A stretch of DNA of 64,000 nucleotides from Cryptosporangium phraense. GTDB lineage: Bacteria > Actinomycetota > Actinomycetes > Mycobacteriales > Cryptosporangiaceae. Under the pieces are notes generated by a model, which saw only the letters and a list, made by a program, of their open reading frames with translations, searched no databases and had not been told where the DNA came from. Location: positions 1 to 64,000 of the forward strand of contig NZ_VIRS01000007.1 of assembly GCF_006912135.1 (NCBI RefSeq), read 5' to 3'. Shown here piece by piece: positions 31,042 through 40,285 of this stretch (positions within the stretch are counted from its first letter, which is position 1; each line of letters begins with the position of its first letter). A program made the translations under genes and the position numbers.

Positions 31042-33868
31042 GGTTGTCACTGTCCCGCCTGCGTCGACCGAATATCCGGGCCGCACGCAGTACCCGCGCC
31101 GCACCGCGGTCGGCCAGGAAGAGCAGGCCGGCGAGCGCGCCGACGACGGCGAGGAGGGTGCCGCCGACGGCCTGGTCCTGGGCCTGGCTGGTGCTCCCCC
31201 AGGGCCACGGGAGCAGCATCACGCGCTGCAGGCCGGTGTACCAGTCGGGGGCGACGACCCGGCCCGTCCCGGCGAGCAGGGCGCCCGCGGTGGCGGCCGC
31301 GGCGGCGGTGGCGGCCGCGACCAGGGTGCGGGTCCGGTCGGGGCGGCGGCCTCCCGGCCGCGGGTCCGGTCCGGTCACGAACCAGGCCAGGAGGACGCCG
31401 GTGGCGAGGAGGTAGCCGTCGAGGAGGAGCTCGGTGGCGTAGGACCAGCGGGCCTGGTCGAAGAGGGGGGTGAAGTAGATCGCGAACGGGCCGGCGGCCC
31501 AGAGCAGGACGACCGTAGCTGGGTGGGTGAGGGCGCGCGCGGTCCGGGAGGTGAGGGCCGTGCGCAGCCAGGCGCCGGCGCCGGTGGGGTCCGACGCGGC
31601 GCCGTCGGCGGCGGCGGCGGCGTCGGCGGCGTCGGCGGCGTCGGCGGCGGCGCCGTCGGCGCTGGCCGAGGCGGCGCTGTCGATGCTGGCCGAGACGGCG
31701 CTGTCGGTGCTGGCCGAGGCGGGCGGGCGCGGGGTGCGGAGCATGGCGGGATGCGAGGCGCGGAGCGCGAGCGTCAGCGGGGTGGCGCGGACCAGCAGGA
31801 GCGGCGCGACGAGCGCGAGCAGCAGGTGCTGGACGATCGCGACGCTGAAGAACACGGTCGTGTACCGCCCGACGCCGCTGCAGGTCGCGACCACGACTAC
31901 CAGGACTCCGGCCAGCCAGGACACCCCCCGCCGGGCCGGCCAGGGGATCCCGGCCCGGTGCGCCCGCGACTCGAGACGCAGGTAGCCGACGACCGCGGCC
32001 GCGCACAGCAGGAGCCAGACCAGGTCCACCGTCCAGCTGGTCGCGAGCGTGCCGACCGACACGACCGGCGGCAGGTCGAAGCCGAGCATCTGGACGCCGG
32101 CCGACTCGTGATGCGGGGCTCCGGCGCCGGAGTCGAGCGGCGCCGGGACCCGCGACAGCGCGACGGTCAGCCCGGTGGCCGCACCGAGCACGACCAGCTC
32201 CAGCACCGCGAACCGCAGGAACGGCCCGGGGAGGCCGCGTCCGATCGCCGGGATCGTCTGGGTGCGGTGCCAGCGGCCGATCGCCGCGACCACGGCGAGG
32301 GCCAGGAGTTCGAGGGCGGCGAGCCGCCCGTAGGCGCTGTCGAGGCCCGTGTCGGAGGGGGCAAGGATCAGGATCGCGTGCAGGATCCCGGTCGCGAGGG
32401 CGACCGGGACGGCGATCAGGCTCAGCCGGGAGTACCGCTCGGCGGTGCGCTGCAGGTCGCTGTGTCGCAATGCGGATCGGGTTCCGCGGGCCGCGGGCTG
32501 GTTTCGCCGGCCGGCGAGGCGGTCTACCGGGCCGGCGAGGCGCTCTACCGAGCCTGCGGGGTGGACTACCGGGCCTGCGGAGCGGCCTTCCGGGCCTGCG
32601 GGGCGATCTTTCGGGTCGGCGGCCGAGGCGGCGGCTGCGCCGGCGGGGTCGGCGTCCGCGGCGGCGGGTGAGTCGGCGGCGGCGGATGAGTCGGCGGCGG
32701 TCGAGGCGTCAGCGGCCGAGGCGGCGGATGAGTCGGCGGCCGAGGTGGAGGTGGAGGTCGAGGCGGCGCGGGGCGCGTTCGCCGCGGGGCGGGGCCCGGT
32801 CATGTCGCCGCGAGGCGCGGCCAGGGAACTCCGGGCGCGGAGCAGCAGGGCGCCGAGTGCGCCGGTGCAGAGGGTGAGGCTGAGCAGGTGCAGCAACTGG
32901 GCACCGGCCGCGAGCTTGAGATCGGCGACCACCACCTCGTCACCGACGAACGCAGACGGCGCGACCCCGAGCAGCGCCGCCCCGAGCGCCGCGACCGGAG
33001 CCCGCCGGACCAGCAACAGCGCGGCCACCGCGGCCACGACCGCGACGGCCCGGGCCCGCCCGGCCGGAGTCTCCAGCCCGACGTTCCCCAGCGCGCCGAC
33101 GGTGAGCACCTCCCCGACCGGCCGCCCGAGCTGGTCGGACACGGTCAACACCCAGGCCACGACCGCGGCCACCACCCACACGACCGCCGCGCGCGCGGCC
33201 ACCGCCCGATGCCGCACACCGCTGCCCGCCTGGACGCCCCCGCCCCCCAGACCCGCACCACGGCCGAGCGCGCGACCAGCAGCGGGACGGCCGGACATGG
33301 GCCCAGCGGTGGCATTGGCGCCGGAGCCGAGCGCGGTGCCGCCGGCGGAGCCAGCGATGCGGCCGGGCGTGCGGCCAGCGGCAGAGCCGACGGCGGAATC
33401 GCCGCCGGAGCCGGGCGCCCTGCCGGCGGGGCGGTCTTCCGGGCCGGCGGGGCGGCCATCCGCAAGGCCAGCCGCAGAGCCGACGGCGGGATCGGCGCCG
33501 GAGCCGGGCGCCCGGCCGGCGGCAGAGCCAGCGATGCGGCTGGTCGCGGGGCCGGCGACAGGGTGGGGCATGCGTTTGGTGGCGCGGCCGGCGGCAGGGG
33601 GTTCCGGGCGGCTCCAGAACGCGGCGGCCAGGGAGCTGCCGGCGACCAGCGCGGCGGCGAGGTCGCCGACGAGACGGGCGAGTGGCAGGCCCCAGTCGGT
33701 GAGGGCGCCCGGGGCCGGGAGTCCCGGCACCATCGCCCGGCCGGCGCCGTCGCCGTAACCGAGCGCGACCGCGGTCGTCCCGGCCGCGATGGCTCCGGCT
33801 GTGACCCCGACGACCAGCGCGGCCTTTTCGCGAGGAATCAAGTTCTGCAGAGGTGTGGCGTGCCCCAT
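31013..33868 (-). CDS. CopD-CtaG fusion: copper resistance D domain plus cytochrome c oxidase assembly protein
   Basis: 951 residues from ATG 33868, preferred to an upstream in-frame start. The N-terminal half is a CopD-like bundle (helices at about 15-40, 60-85, 225-245 and after; a HLLSLTLCTGALGALLL-type segment). The C-terminal half is CtaG-like (FSVAIVQHLLLALVAPLLLV, then LLDGYLLATGVLLAWFVTGP). This fusion is known in actinobacteria for copper uptake and cytochrome-oxidase copper delivery. Three long low-complexity loops interrupt it: about residues 92-218, a second of about 110 residues near 385-490, and a third Ala/Asp/Ser-rich one near 710-755. They make the protein far longer than the usual about 650 residues. 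Confidence 0.85.
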   Translation of the reverse strand: MGHATPLQNLIPREKAALVVGVTAGAIAAGTTAVALGYGDGAGRAMVPGLPAPGALTDWGLPLARLVGDLAAALVAGSSLAAAFWSRPEPPAAGRATKRMPHPVAGPATSRIAGSAAGRAPGSGADPAVGSAAGLADGRPAGPEDRPAGRAPGSGGDSAVGSAAGRTPGRIAGSAGGTALGSGANATAGPMSGRPAAGRALGRGAGLGGGGVQAGSGVRHRAVAARAAVVWVVAAVVAWVLTVSDQLGRPVGEVLTVGALGNVGLETPAGRARAVAVVAAVAALLLVRRAPVAALGAALLGVAPSAFVGDEVVVADLKLAAGAQLLHLLSLTLCTGALGALLLRARSSLAAPRGDMTGPRPAANAPRAASTSTSTSAADSSAASAADASTAADSSAAADSPAAADADPAGAAAASAADPKDRPAGPEGRSAGPVVHPAGSVERLAGPVDRLAGRRNQPAARGTRSALRHSDLQRTAERYSRLSLIAVPVALATGILHAILILAPSDTGLDSAYGRLAALELLALAVVAAIGRWHRTQTIPAIGRGLPGPFLRFAVLELVVLGAATGLTVALSRVPAPLDSGAGAPHHESAGVQMLGFDLPPVVSVGTLATSWTVDLVWLLLCAAAVVGYLRLESRAHRAGIPWPARRGVSWLAGVLVVVVATCSGVGRYTTVFFSVAIVQHLLLALVAPLLLVRATPLTLALRASHPAMLRTPRPPASASTDSAVSASIDSAASASADGAAADAADAADAAAAADGAASDPTGAGAWLRTALTSRTARALTHPATVVLLWAAGPFAIYFTPLFDQARWSYATELLLDGYLLATGVLLAWFVTGPDPRPGGRRPDRTRTLVAAATAAAAATAGALLAGTGRVVAPDWYTGLQRVMLLPWPWGSTSQAQDQAVGGTLLAVVGALAGLLFLADRGAARVLRAARIFGRRRRDSDNHERSRAAAR
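32513..32617. repeat. 21-bp tandem repeat, five copies inside the CopD-CtaG gene
   Basis: Five degenerate 21-bp units start at 32513, 32534, 32555, 32576 and 32597. In the coding (minus) frame they give seven-residue repeats of the type DRPAGPE, GRSAGPV, VHPAGSV, ERLAGPV, DRLAGRR. Being in frame, they lengthen a loop without breaking the protein. Confidence 0.8.
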
Positions 33869-35158
33869 GCCCTCACCTACGCACCCCGCCACCGGTCAGT
33901 TCACCGCGCCCACGGGCGATCCCTGCCGCGGGCCGCCGCGCCCCACCCGTACCAGCCTCGCGAATCGCAGCCGCGCGAGCCGCGGAGGCGCGAGCGGGCC
34001 GCGAGCGCAGGAGCGCGCGGGCACCCTGATGCGAAGACCCGGACGCGCGGACGCCTGGGCGCGAGCAGACCCGAGAGTGCGGAGGCCCGCCCGCACGCCC
34101 AGACGCCCAGACGCCCAGACGCACGGACGCACGGACGCCCAAACGCACGGACGCCCCGAGGCCAGGAGGCCCGACGCCTGAGGCGCTAACCCGCGGAGCC
34201 GCGAAAGCGCGGAGGCGCTAAGCCGCGGAGGCGCGCAGACGGGAAGAGGCGCACGTGGGAGGCCAGGAGGCGAAAGCGCGAACTCCCGGGACGCAGGCGC
34301 GACAGCGCGAACGCGGCAGGCGCAGACGCCCAGAGGGGGGCGCGCCCACGCGGAGGCACGAGGGCGAAGGCGCGCACACGCGACGGCGAGAAGGTCCGGA
34401 CGTGCGCACACGCGAAGGCGCGAACGCCTCGGTGCCCGCGACCGCGACGGCACGAACGCAGCGGGCCCGGACGCCCGGACGCAGGCCGGGAGGCCCAGAC
34501 GCAGGGCACGCGCAGCACGGAAGGTGGAGGCGCCCGGACGCCCGGACACGCGGACGCCCGGACGCCCGGAGGCGCGGACGCCCGGACGCCCGGAGGCGCG
34601 GACGCCCGGACGTCCGGAGGTGCGAAGACACGAAGACACGAAGACGCGGAGACGCGGAGGCACGAAGGCGCGCAGAAGCGCGGACGCGAAGGCGCGCAGA
34701 CGCGGAGGCTTCGAGGCGCGGACGCCGGAGACGCGCCCGGACGCGAGAAGCGCAGAGACGGGGGCGCAGGAACCGCCCCGACGCCAAACGCGCGAAGACG
34801 CAAAGGCCCGGACACCCGGCTGCGCGGACGCAGCAGGCCCGGAGGCACAGGCCCAGGTGACGCGCGGACACGGCCGGCGAAGGCACAGCAAACGCCCGGA
34901 TCCCCAACGTACGGAGACACAGAATCGCACAGGCCCAGAGACGCGGACCCGCGGCGGCGCGGACGCAGAAGGCCCGGATCCGCAGGCGCAGGGACTCACA
35001 GGCGCGGAGGGCGAAGGCGCAGGAAGCGCCCGAACGCCCGGCGTCCCGGGGCCCTCGACCAGCACCGCGAGCCCAAGCCCACCAACCCGCCCCGCGGCCC
35101 CCACCGAACCCCGCCGGCCCAGGCCCCCGGCCCCACGGCCCTCCGGCCCCGGCCGCCC
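33869..35158. repeat. 1.3-kb non-coding region with a degenerate octanucleotide array
   Basis: From about 34020 to 35060 the sequence is iterated 8-bp units: ACGCCCGG, AGGCGCGG, AGACACGA, AGACGCGG, AGGCACGA and relatives. Exact runs include ACGCCCAG three times near 34098-34121 and ACGCCCGG/AGGCGCGG alternating near 34530-34620. Because the unit is not a multiple of three, every frame stays open for hundreds of codons with 24-nt periodic peptides such as GRPGVRAS; I therefore do not call a gene. No ribosome-binding site or domain supports translation. The array lies between the CopD-CtaG start (33868) and the LuxR stop (35159), so it follows one gene and precedes the other on the minus strand. 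Confidence 0.75.
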
Positions 35159-38122
35159 TCAGCTCACCGCACCATCCAAAAGACCCGCCCTCCGCGCCAA
35201 CGCCGCCGCCTCCGTCCGGCCCCCCGCGCCCAGTTTCGCCATCAAATTCGTCACGTGCACGCTCACCGTCTTGTCGCTGATGTACAGCGCCCGGCCGATC
35301 TGCCGGTTCGTGCGGCCCAGGGCCAGCAACTCCAGCACCTGCTGTTCCCGGGGGGTCAGCTCGGCTCCGTCCCGGCGCTCGGGGACGGCCGCCGCGCGCG
35401 GCGACCCGGGCAGGGCCAGCGCGGCCAGCTCGGCCAGCAGCGGCTCGGCGCGCAGGGCGGACGCGACCTCTCGGGCGGTGGCGGCCTCGGCCTCGGCGGC
35501 GGTCAGATCACCGGTGGCCGACAGGGCGGCGGCGAGGCGGGTCGCCGAGCGGGCCTGCTCGAACGGGTGCCCGTAGCCGAACGCGTCGGCCGCCGTGCGC
35601 CAGGCGGCGACCAGGTCGGCGGCGTCCGGGGCGTCGATCGCGGCGGCCCAGCGCAGCCTCGCCCACTCGGCCTCGGCGCGGGCCACCCAGGCGACGCTCT
35701 CCGGGCCGCCGATCACCCCGCGGCGGCTCCGGGCGGCCTCGGCGTGGTGACGGACGTCGTCGATCAGGCTCGCTCCGCGGGTGACGGCGGTGGCGCGGTC
35801 GGCCCGGGGCGCGCCCGCCACCGAGCCGGCGAACGCGGCCAGCGCGAGCGTGTGCAGCCGGTAGCGGGCCTCGAACCAGTCCTGCCCCCAGAGCGTGCAG
35901 ACGGTCTCGACGACGTCGTCGTGGGTGGACAGTGCGCGGGCGACGTCGCCGCGCTGGCCGTACGTGTCGACGAGCGCGGCGCCGCCGATGATCGCCAGCA
36001 CCGCGTCGCGCTTCCACCACGGGCGGTTGGTCTTGGCCCGGCGGACCGCGTCGGCGGCGCCGCGACCGGCGTAGACGGCCAGGCTCGCGGCGGCCAGGCC
36101 GGCCCGGGCCAGCGCCGGGGCGTCGGGGTGCGCGTCGGCCCGGCGGACCGCGTCGTCCCAGCGGCCGGTCGAGTAGTCGGCCTGGACGAGCATGATCTCG
36201 GCGTCGGCCGCGTACGGGGCCCAGGGCCGGCCGCCCTCCCGGCCGATGCGCACGACCTCGGCGAACGTCTCGCCGGCGGGATCGAGCTGGCCCCGTTCGT
36301 GCTGGTAGATCGCGAGGCTGTAGACCGAGCGGAGCTTCGCCCGCAGGTCGCCCGATTCGCGGGCCCTGGCGATGCTCTCCCGGATCAGCCGCTCGGCGTC
36401 CTCCGGGGCGCCGCGCCAGCGCTCGACCCGGCCCCGGGTGGTGACCGCGTCGGCCTCGACGTTCGGGGTACCGACCTGCACGGCGACCGCGCGGGCCTCG
36501 TCGGCGTAGCGGATCGCCTCGTCGACCGTGCGGTCGTTGCCGGACAGCGACCGGGCCAGCGCGGCCAGCGCCCGGGCCCGCAGCGCGCTGGGCGGCTCCT
36601 CGGGGACCGCGTCGAGGGCCTGCCGGGCCAGCGCGACGACGTCGTGCCCGCTGTCGAGCGCGAGCGCGTGGTCGGCCAGCTCGATCAGCAGTGTGGCCCG
36701 GACGCCGGCCGGGGCGTCACCGGGCAGGCGGGCCAGCGCCTCCTCGATCACGTGCACGGCCCGGAACGGGTTGCCGGCGTGCGACGCCGCCCACGCGGCC
36801 TTGCGGGGCAGGTCGGCGACCGTGCGGGGGTCCTGGACGAGCGGGGTGAGCTCCTGGGCGGCCTCGTAGAGCCGTAGCGCCTCACCGGGGGCGGCGATGC
36901 GCATCGCCTCGTCACCGGCGCGGATGCCGGCGTCGAACGCGGTGGGCAGGTCACCGGCCTCGCGGGCGTGCCGGGCCAGGTCGGCGTCGGTACCGGGCAG
37001 TTCGGCCGACGCGATGACCTGGGCGAACTGGGCGTGGTGCCGGCGACGCTCGCCGGGCAGCAGGTCGTCGTAGACGGCCTCGGCGAGCAGCGCGTGCCGG
37101 AACGCGTACCCGTCGGACCCGGTGCGGTCGAGCACGTACGCGTCGGACGCCTCGCGCAGCGCGGCGTCGAGCGCGCCGTCGTCGAGGCCGGCGACGCGGG
37201 CCAGCCGGTCGTGGCTGATCTCCCGGCCGGCGACCGCGACGACCTGCAGGACGTGCCGGGTCGCCGACGAGAGCCGCTCGAGCCGGAGCAGCAGCAGGTC
37301 GGCCAGGTTGCGGGGCACCCCGGGCGCGGGCCCCGGCCCGACCCCGACCTCGGCCAGCAGCTGCTCGGCGAAGAACGCGTTGCCCTGGGCCCGGTCGAGC
37401 AGGTCGGAGAGCGCGCGGTCGTCGAAGTCGCCGCCCGAGTCGCCGGCCAGGCCGCGCAGGATCGCGGCCACGTCGTCGCGGGGCAGCGGTTCCAGCGGCA
37501 GCCGCAGCACCCCGGGCAGCCGGCCCCACTCGAGCACGACCGAGCGCAGCGGGTGACGCCGGTGCAGGTCGTCGGAGCGGTAGGAGCCGACGAGGACGAC
37601 CGGCCCGTCGGGCTCGGCGGCCAGCCGGGCCAGCAGGAAGCCGAACAGGTCGCGGGTGGCGCCGTCGGCCCAGTGCAGGTCTTCGACGACGAGCAGCACC
37701 CGCCGGTCGGCCGACAGGTCGAGCAGCGCGCCGAGCACGGCCTCGTAGAGATCGGCCGGGTCGAGCCGGCCCTCGCCGCCCTCGGACCCGACCATCCGGC
37801 GGTGCGGCAGCAGCCGGGCCAGCGGCGGGTAGTGGGCCCGCAGCGTGGCCACCGCCTCGGGCTCGTCCCGGGCGAGGCGCCCGAACGCCTCGCTGACCGG
37901 CAGGAACGGCACCGCGTCGCCGCCGAAGCTGACGCAGTGCCCGACCAGGACCAGCGCGCCGTCGGCGGCCGCCGCGCGGGCGAACTCGCGCAGCAGCCGC
38001 GTCTTGCCGATGCCGGCCTCGCCGGAGACGAGCGACGCGGCCGGCGGGCCGGGCGGCAGCAACCGGCCGAGCAGGGCGAGTTCGTCGTCGCGGCCCACCA
38101 GCGGCGTCGGCTCGGTCGTCAT
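35159..38122 (-). CDS. Large LuxR-family regulator with N-terminal AAA ATPase (LAL type)
   Basis: 987 residues from ATG 38122. The ATPase has Walker A SGEAGIGKTRLLREFAR near residue 35 and Walker B VLLVVEDLHWADGATRD near 140. A long TPR-like helical middle (about 380-900) follows, then the C-terminal LuxR HTH (about 915-980): LTPREQQVLELLALG and ISDKTVSVHVTNLMAKLG. LAL regulators sense a ligand through the ATPase/TPR part and activate transcription; the target is not evident. The gene stands alone. GACAAT (38134-38129) ends 6 nt before the ATG, suggesting a leaderless start. Confidence 0.93.
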   Translation of the reverse strand: MTTEPTPLVGRDDELALLGRLLPPGPPAASLVSGEAGIGKTRLLREFARAAAADGALVLVGHCVSFGGDAVPFLPVSEAFGRLARDEPEAVATLRAHYPPLARLLPHRRMVGSEGGEGRLDPADLYEAVLGALLDLSADRRVLLVVEDLHWADGATRDLFGFLLARLAAEPDGPVVLVGSYRSDDLHRRHPLRSVVLEWGRLPGVLRLPLEPLPRDDVAAILRGLAGDSGGDFDDRALSDLLDRAQGNAFFAEQLLAEVGVGPGPAPGVPRNLADLLLLRLERLSSATRHVLQVVAVAGREISHDRLARVAGLDDGALDAALREASDAYVLDRTGSDGYAFRHALLAEAVYDDLLPGERRRHHAQFAQVIASAELPGTDADLARHAREAGDLPTAFDAGIRAGDEAMRIAAPGEALRLYEAAQELTPLVQDPRTVADLPRKAAWAASHAGNPFRAVHVIEEALARLPGDAPAGVRATLLIELADHALALDSGHDVVALARQALDAVPEEPPSALRARALAALARSLSGNDRTVDEAIRYADEARAVAVQVGTPNVEADAVTTRGRVERWRGAPEDAERLIRESIARARESGDLRAKLRSVYSLAIYQHERGQLDPAGETFAEVVRIGREGGRPWAPYAADAEIMLVQADYSTGRWDDAVRRADAHPDAPALARAGLAAASLAVYAGRGAADAVRRAKTNRPWWKRDAVLAIIGGAALVDTYGQRGDVARALSTHDDVVETVCTLWGQDWFEARYRLHTLALAAFAGSVAGAPRADRATAVTRGASLIDDVRHHAEAARSRRGVIGGPESVAWVARAEAEWARLRWAAAIDAPDAADLVAAWRTAADAFGYGHPFEQARSATRLAAALSATGDLTAAEAEAATAREVASALRAEPLLAELAALALPGSPRAAAVPERRDGAELTPREQQVLELLALGRTNRQIGRALYISDKTVSVHVTNLMAKLGAGGRTEAAALARRAGLLDGAVS

Positions 38123-38183
38123 GAATCCATTGTCGCCCTCGGGTCCGACAGAATTTCCGGCTCCGCCACCGGCGAACATCGGA

Positions 38184-38381
38184 TCAGGACGGGCGTAACC
38201 GGGAGCGGGCGAACAGCAGTGTCCGCAGGCTCGCCCGGTGGCGTCCGGGCGCGTCCTCGTCGGGGCGGCGGCGGGCGCCGGCGGCCAGCCGCTCCCGGGT
38301 GTAGTCGTACTGGGCCTTCGCGAATTCTTCGGTCAGCGAGAACATGCTCCCACCGTGCGCGTCTGAGGGGGCCCGGGACAT
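38184..38381 (-). CDS. Small protein, function unknown
   Basis: 65 residues. I support it because GGGAG lies 8 nt before the ATG at 38381 and the centre (MFSLTEEFAKAQYDYTRERL) reads as a normal amphipathic helix conserved in small actinobacterial proteins. An internal ATG (38345) is an alternative start. The Arg-rich C-terminus (RHRASLRTLLFARSRLRPS) may bind nucleic acid or membrane. It lies between the LuxR regulator and the ECF sigma gene on the same strand. Confidence 0.6.
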   Translation of the reverse strand: MSRAPSDAHGGSMFSLTEEFAKAQYDYTRERLAAGARRRPDEDAPGRHRASLRTLLFARSRLRPS

Positions 38382-38418
38382 CGCTACTACTCCCTAACCG
38401 GACCCCCCTTAGACGCAC

Positions 38419-39402
38419 TCACCCGGCCTTAGGCGGCAGCCCGAACACCCGGAAATGCTCCGCCCCCAGGAACGACGTCACCGCGGCGATCCGGTCGCCC
38501 CGCAGCGTCAGCACGGTGATCGACCAGGCCGCGAACACCCCGTCCCCCGGATCCAGGTACGACGCGACCGCCGGCTGCCCGTTCGCGGACGTCGCCCGGT
38601 GCCGCCAGGCGCCGCAGCGGCTCAGCGGCACCTCGGTCGCGAAGTCGCGTACCGCCGGGAGCCCGGCGTACCAGTGGGCCAGCGGCGGCATCGACCAGGT
38701 CACGTCCTCGGTGAGCAGCGCGACCAGCGCGTCCGCGTCGCCGCGTTCGAGGGCGGCCGAGAATCCCTCGACGACGGCGCGGAGCCGGGCGTCGCCGAGC
38801 GCCCGGACGGTCCGCTGCCGGCTGCGGTCGCCGACCTTCTCGGTCACCACCCGGCGGGCCCGCTGCAGCGCGCTGTTCACCGAGGCCACCGACGTGTCCA
38901 TGATCCCGGCGATCTCCGCGGCCGAGAACCCGAGGACGTCGAAGAGCAGCAGCGCGGCCCGCTGGTTGCCCGGCAGGTGCTGGCAGGCCGCGACGAACGC
39001 CAGCTCGACGGCTTCGCGCTGCTCGTAGGCCAGGCCGGCGTCCGGGTACGGGGTCAGCCAGGGCACGTCCGGCACCGGCGGGTCGTCGAGCACCGCGTGC
39101 GCGCTGGACGGGCCCAGATCGATCGGCAGGACCCGGCGGGCCCCGATCAGGTCCAGGCAGGTCCGGGTCGTGACCGTGTAGAGCCACGTCCGCACCGAAC
39201 TGCGCCCCTCGAACCGGGCCAGCCCGCGCCAGGCCCGCAGCAGGGCGTCCTGCAGGGCGTCGTCCGCATCGTGGGAGGACCCCAGCAGGCGGTAGCAGTG
39301 CGCGTGCAGCTCCCGCCGCAGCGGGCGGACGAGGCGGTCGAAGGCCGCCTCGTCGCCTCCGGCGGCCGAGTCGAGGTCGGGCACCGCAGAAATCTGGCTC
39401 AC
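38419..39402 (-). CDS. ECF sigma factor with C-terminal SnoaL-like domain
   Basis: 327 residues from GTG 39402. Region 2 (about 18-85) has AAFDRLVRPLRRELHAHCYR and DALQDALLRAWRGL. Region 4 (about 140-195) has LPGNQRAALLLFDVLGFSAA and TSVASVNSALQRARR. Residues about 205-320 form a SnoaL/NTF2-like domain (ALVALLTEDVTWSMPPLAHW) that in related ECF groups acts as a built-in regulator in place of a separate anti-sigma. It is divergent from an alpha/beta hydrolase at 39466, a likely target. Confidence 0.92.
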   Translation of the reverse strand: MSQISAVPDLDSAAGGDEAAFDRLVRPLRRELHAHCYRLLGSSHDADDALQDALLRAWRGLARFEGRSSVRTWLYTVTTRTCLDLIGARRVLPIDLGPSSAHAVLDDPPVPDVPWLTPYPDAGLAYEQREAVELAFVAACQHLPGNQRAALLLFDVLGFSAAEIAGIMDTSVASVNSALQRARRVVTEKVGDRSRQRTVRALGDARLRAVVEGFSAALERGDADALVALLTEDVTWSMPPLAHWYAGLPAVRDFATEVPLSRCGAWRHRATSANGQPAVASYLDPGDGVFAAWSITVLTLRGDRIAAVTSFLGAEHFRVFGLPPKAG

Positions 39403-39465
39403 GAGCGATGAGTCTGCCGCACCGGCGCAGTCTGTTCCGGTGAGAACCCGAGCTGAGGAGGACGT

Positions 39466-40266
39466 ATGACCGCCGCAACCCTCGCCGTCCCCGGCGCCGA
39501 GCTGTACTACGAGGTCCGGGGCCGCGGACCGCTGCTCGTGCTGGCCGGGGCGCCGATGGACGCCCGCGCGTTCGGCGATCTCGCCGACCGGCTCGCCGAC
39601 GGCTTCACCGTCCTGACGACCGACCCGCGCGGGATCGGCCGCAGCCCGGTCGACGACCCGGACGCCGACTCGACGCCGGACGAGCGGGCCGACGACCTGG
39701 CCGCGCTGATCGCGCACCTCGACGCGGGCCCGGCCATCGCGTTCGGGTCCAGCGGTGGCGCGGTGAGCGTGCTCGCGCTGGCCCAGCGCCACCCGGCGTC
39801 GGTCTCGGCGGTGATTCCGCACGAGCCGCCGCTGACCGACCTGCTCGACGACCGGGCCGAGATCCGCGACCGCACCGAGGAGATGATCGCGGTCCACGCC
39901 ACCGGGGACCGGCGCGGGGCCTGGCTGCTGTTCCTGAAGAACGCGGGCATCGAGCTGCCCGGGCCGGTGTTCGAGGCGATGTTCGCCGCCCCGCTCGACG
40001 GTCGGGACGCGGCCGACGAGAACTTCCAGTTCGCGCACCTGCTGCGGGCGACCACCCGCTGGGAGCCGGACGTGACCGCGCTGCGCGCGGGCCCGCGGAT
40101 CGTGGTCGGGATCGGGGAGGAGTCGGCCGGTCAGCTGTGCGACCGCACGGCGCGCGCGCTCGCCGCGCGGCTGGGGACCGACCCGGTCCTGTTCCCCGGC
40201 GACCACACCGGCTTCCTCACCCACGGCCCGGCCTTCGCCGGCCGCCTCCGATCGGTCCTGTCCTAG
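39466..40266 (+). CDS. Alpha/beta-fold hydrolase
   Basis: 266 residues. A strong Shine-Dalgarno sequence (GAGGAGG) precedes the ATG. The nucleophile elbow is IAFGSSGGAVSVLAL with Ser near residue 98. The HxGxG-like early loop is LLVLAGAPMDARAFGDLAD, and the catalytic His is in FPGDHTGFLTHG. The intact triad contrasts with the hydrolase at 30220. The divergent ECF sigma factor with SnoaL-like tail is 63 bp away and probably controls it. Confidence 0.88.
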   Translation: MTAATLAVPGAELYYEVRGRGPLLVLAGAPMDARAFGDLADRLADGFTVLTTDPRGIGRSPVDDPDADSTPDERADDLAALIAHLDAGPAIAFGSSGGAVSVLALAQRHPASVSAVIPHEPPLTDLLDDRAEIRDRTEEMIAVHATGDRRGAWLLFLKNAGIELPGPVFEAMFAAPLDGRDAADENFQFAHLLRATTRWEPDVTALRAGPRIVVGIGEESAGQLCDRTARALAARLGTDPVLFPGDHTGFLTHGPAFAGRLRSVLS

Positions 40267-40285
40267 GTGGACGGGGTTCCGGACG

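Noticed and set aside
33896-35104. Long open frames on both strands over the octanucleotide array (up to about 400 codons)
   Set aside because: All frames are open at once, the peptides repeat every eight residues with no domain, and no ribosome-binding site is present. The openness follows from the stop-poor repeat composition.
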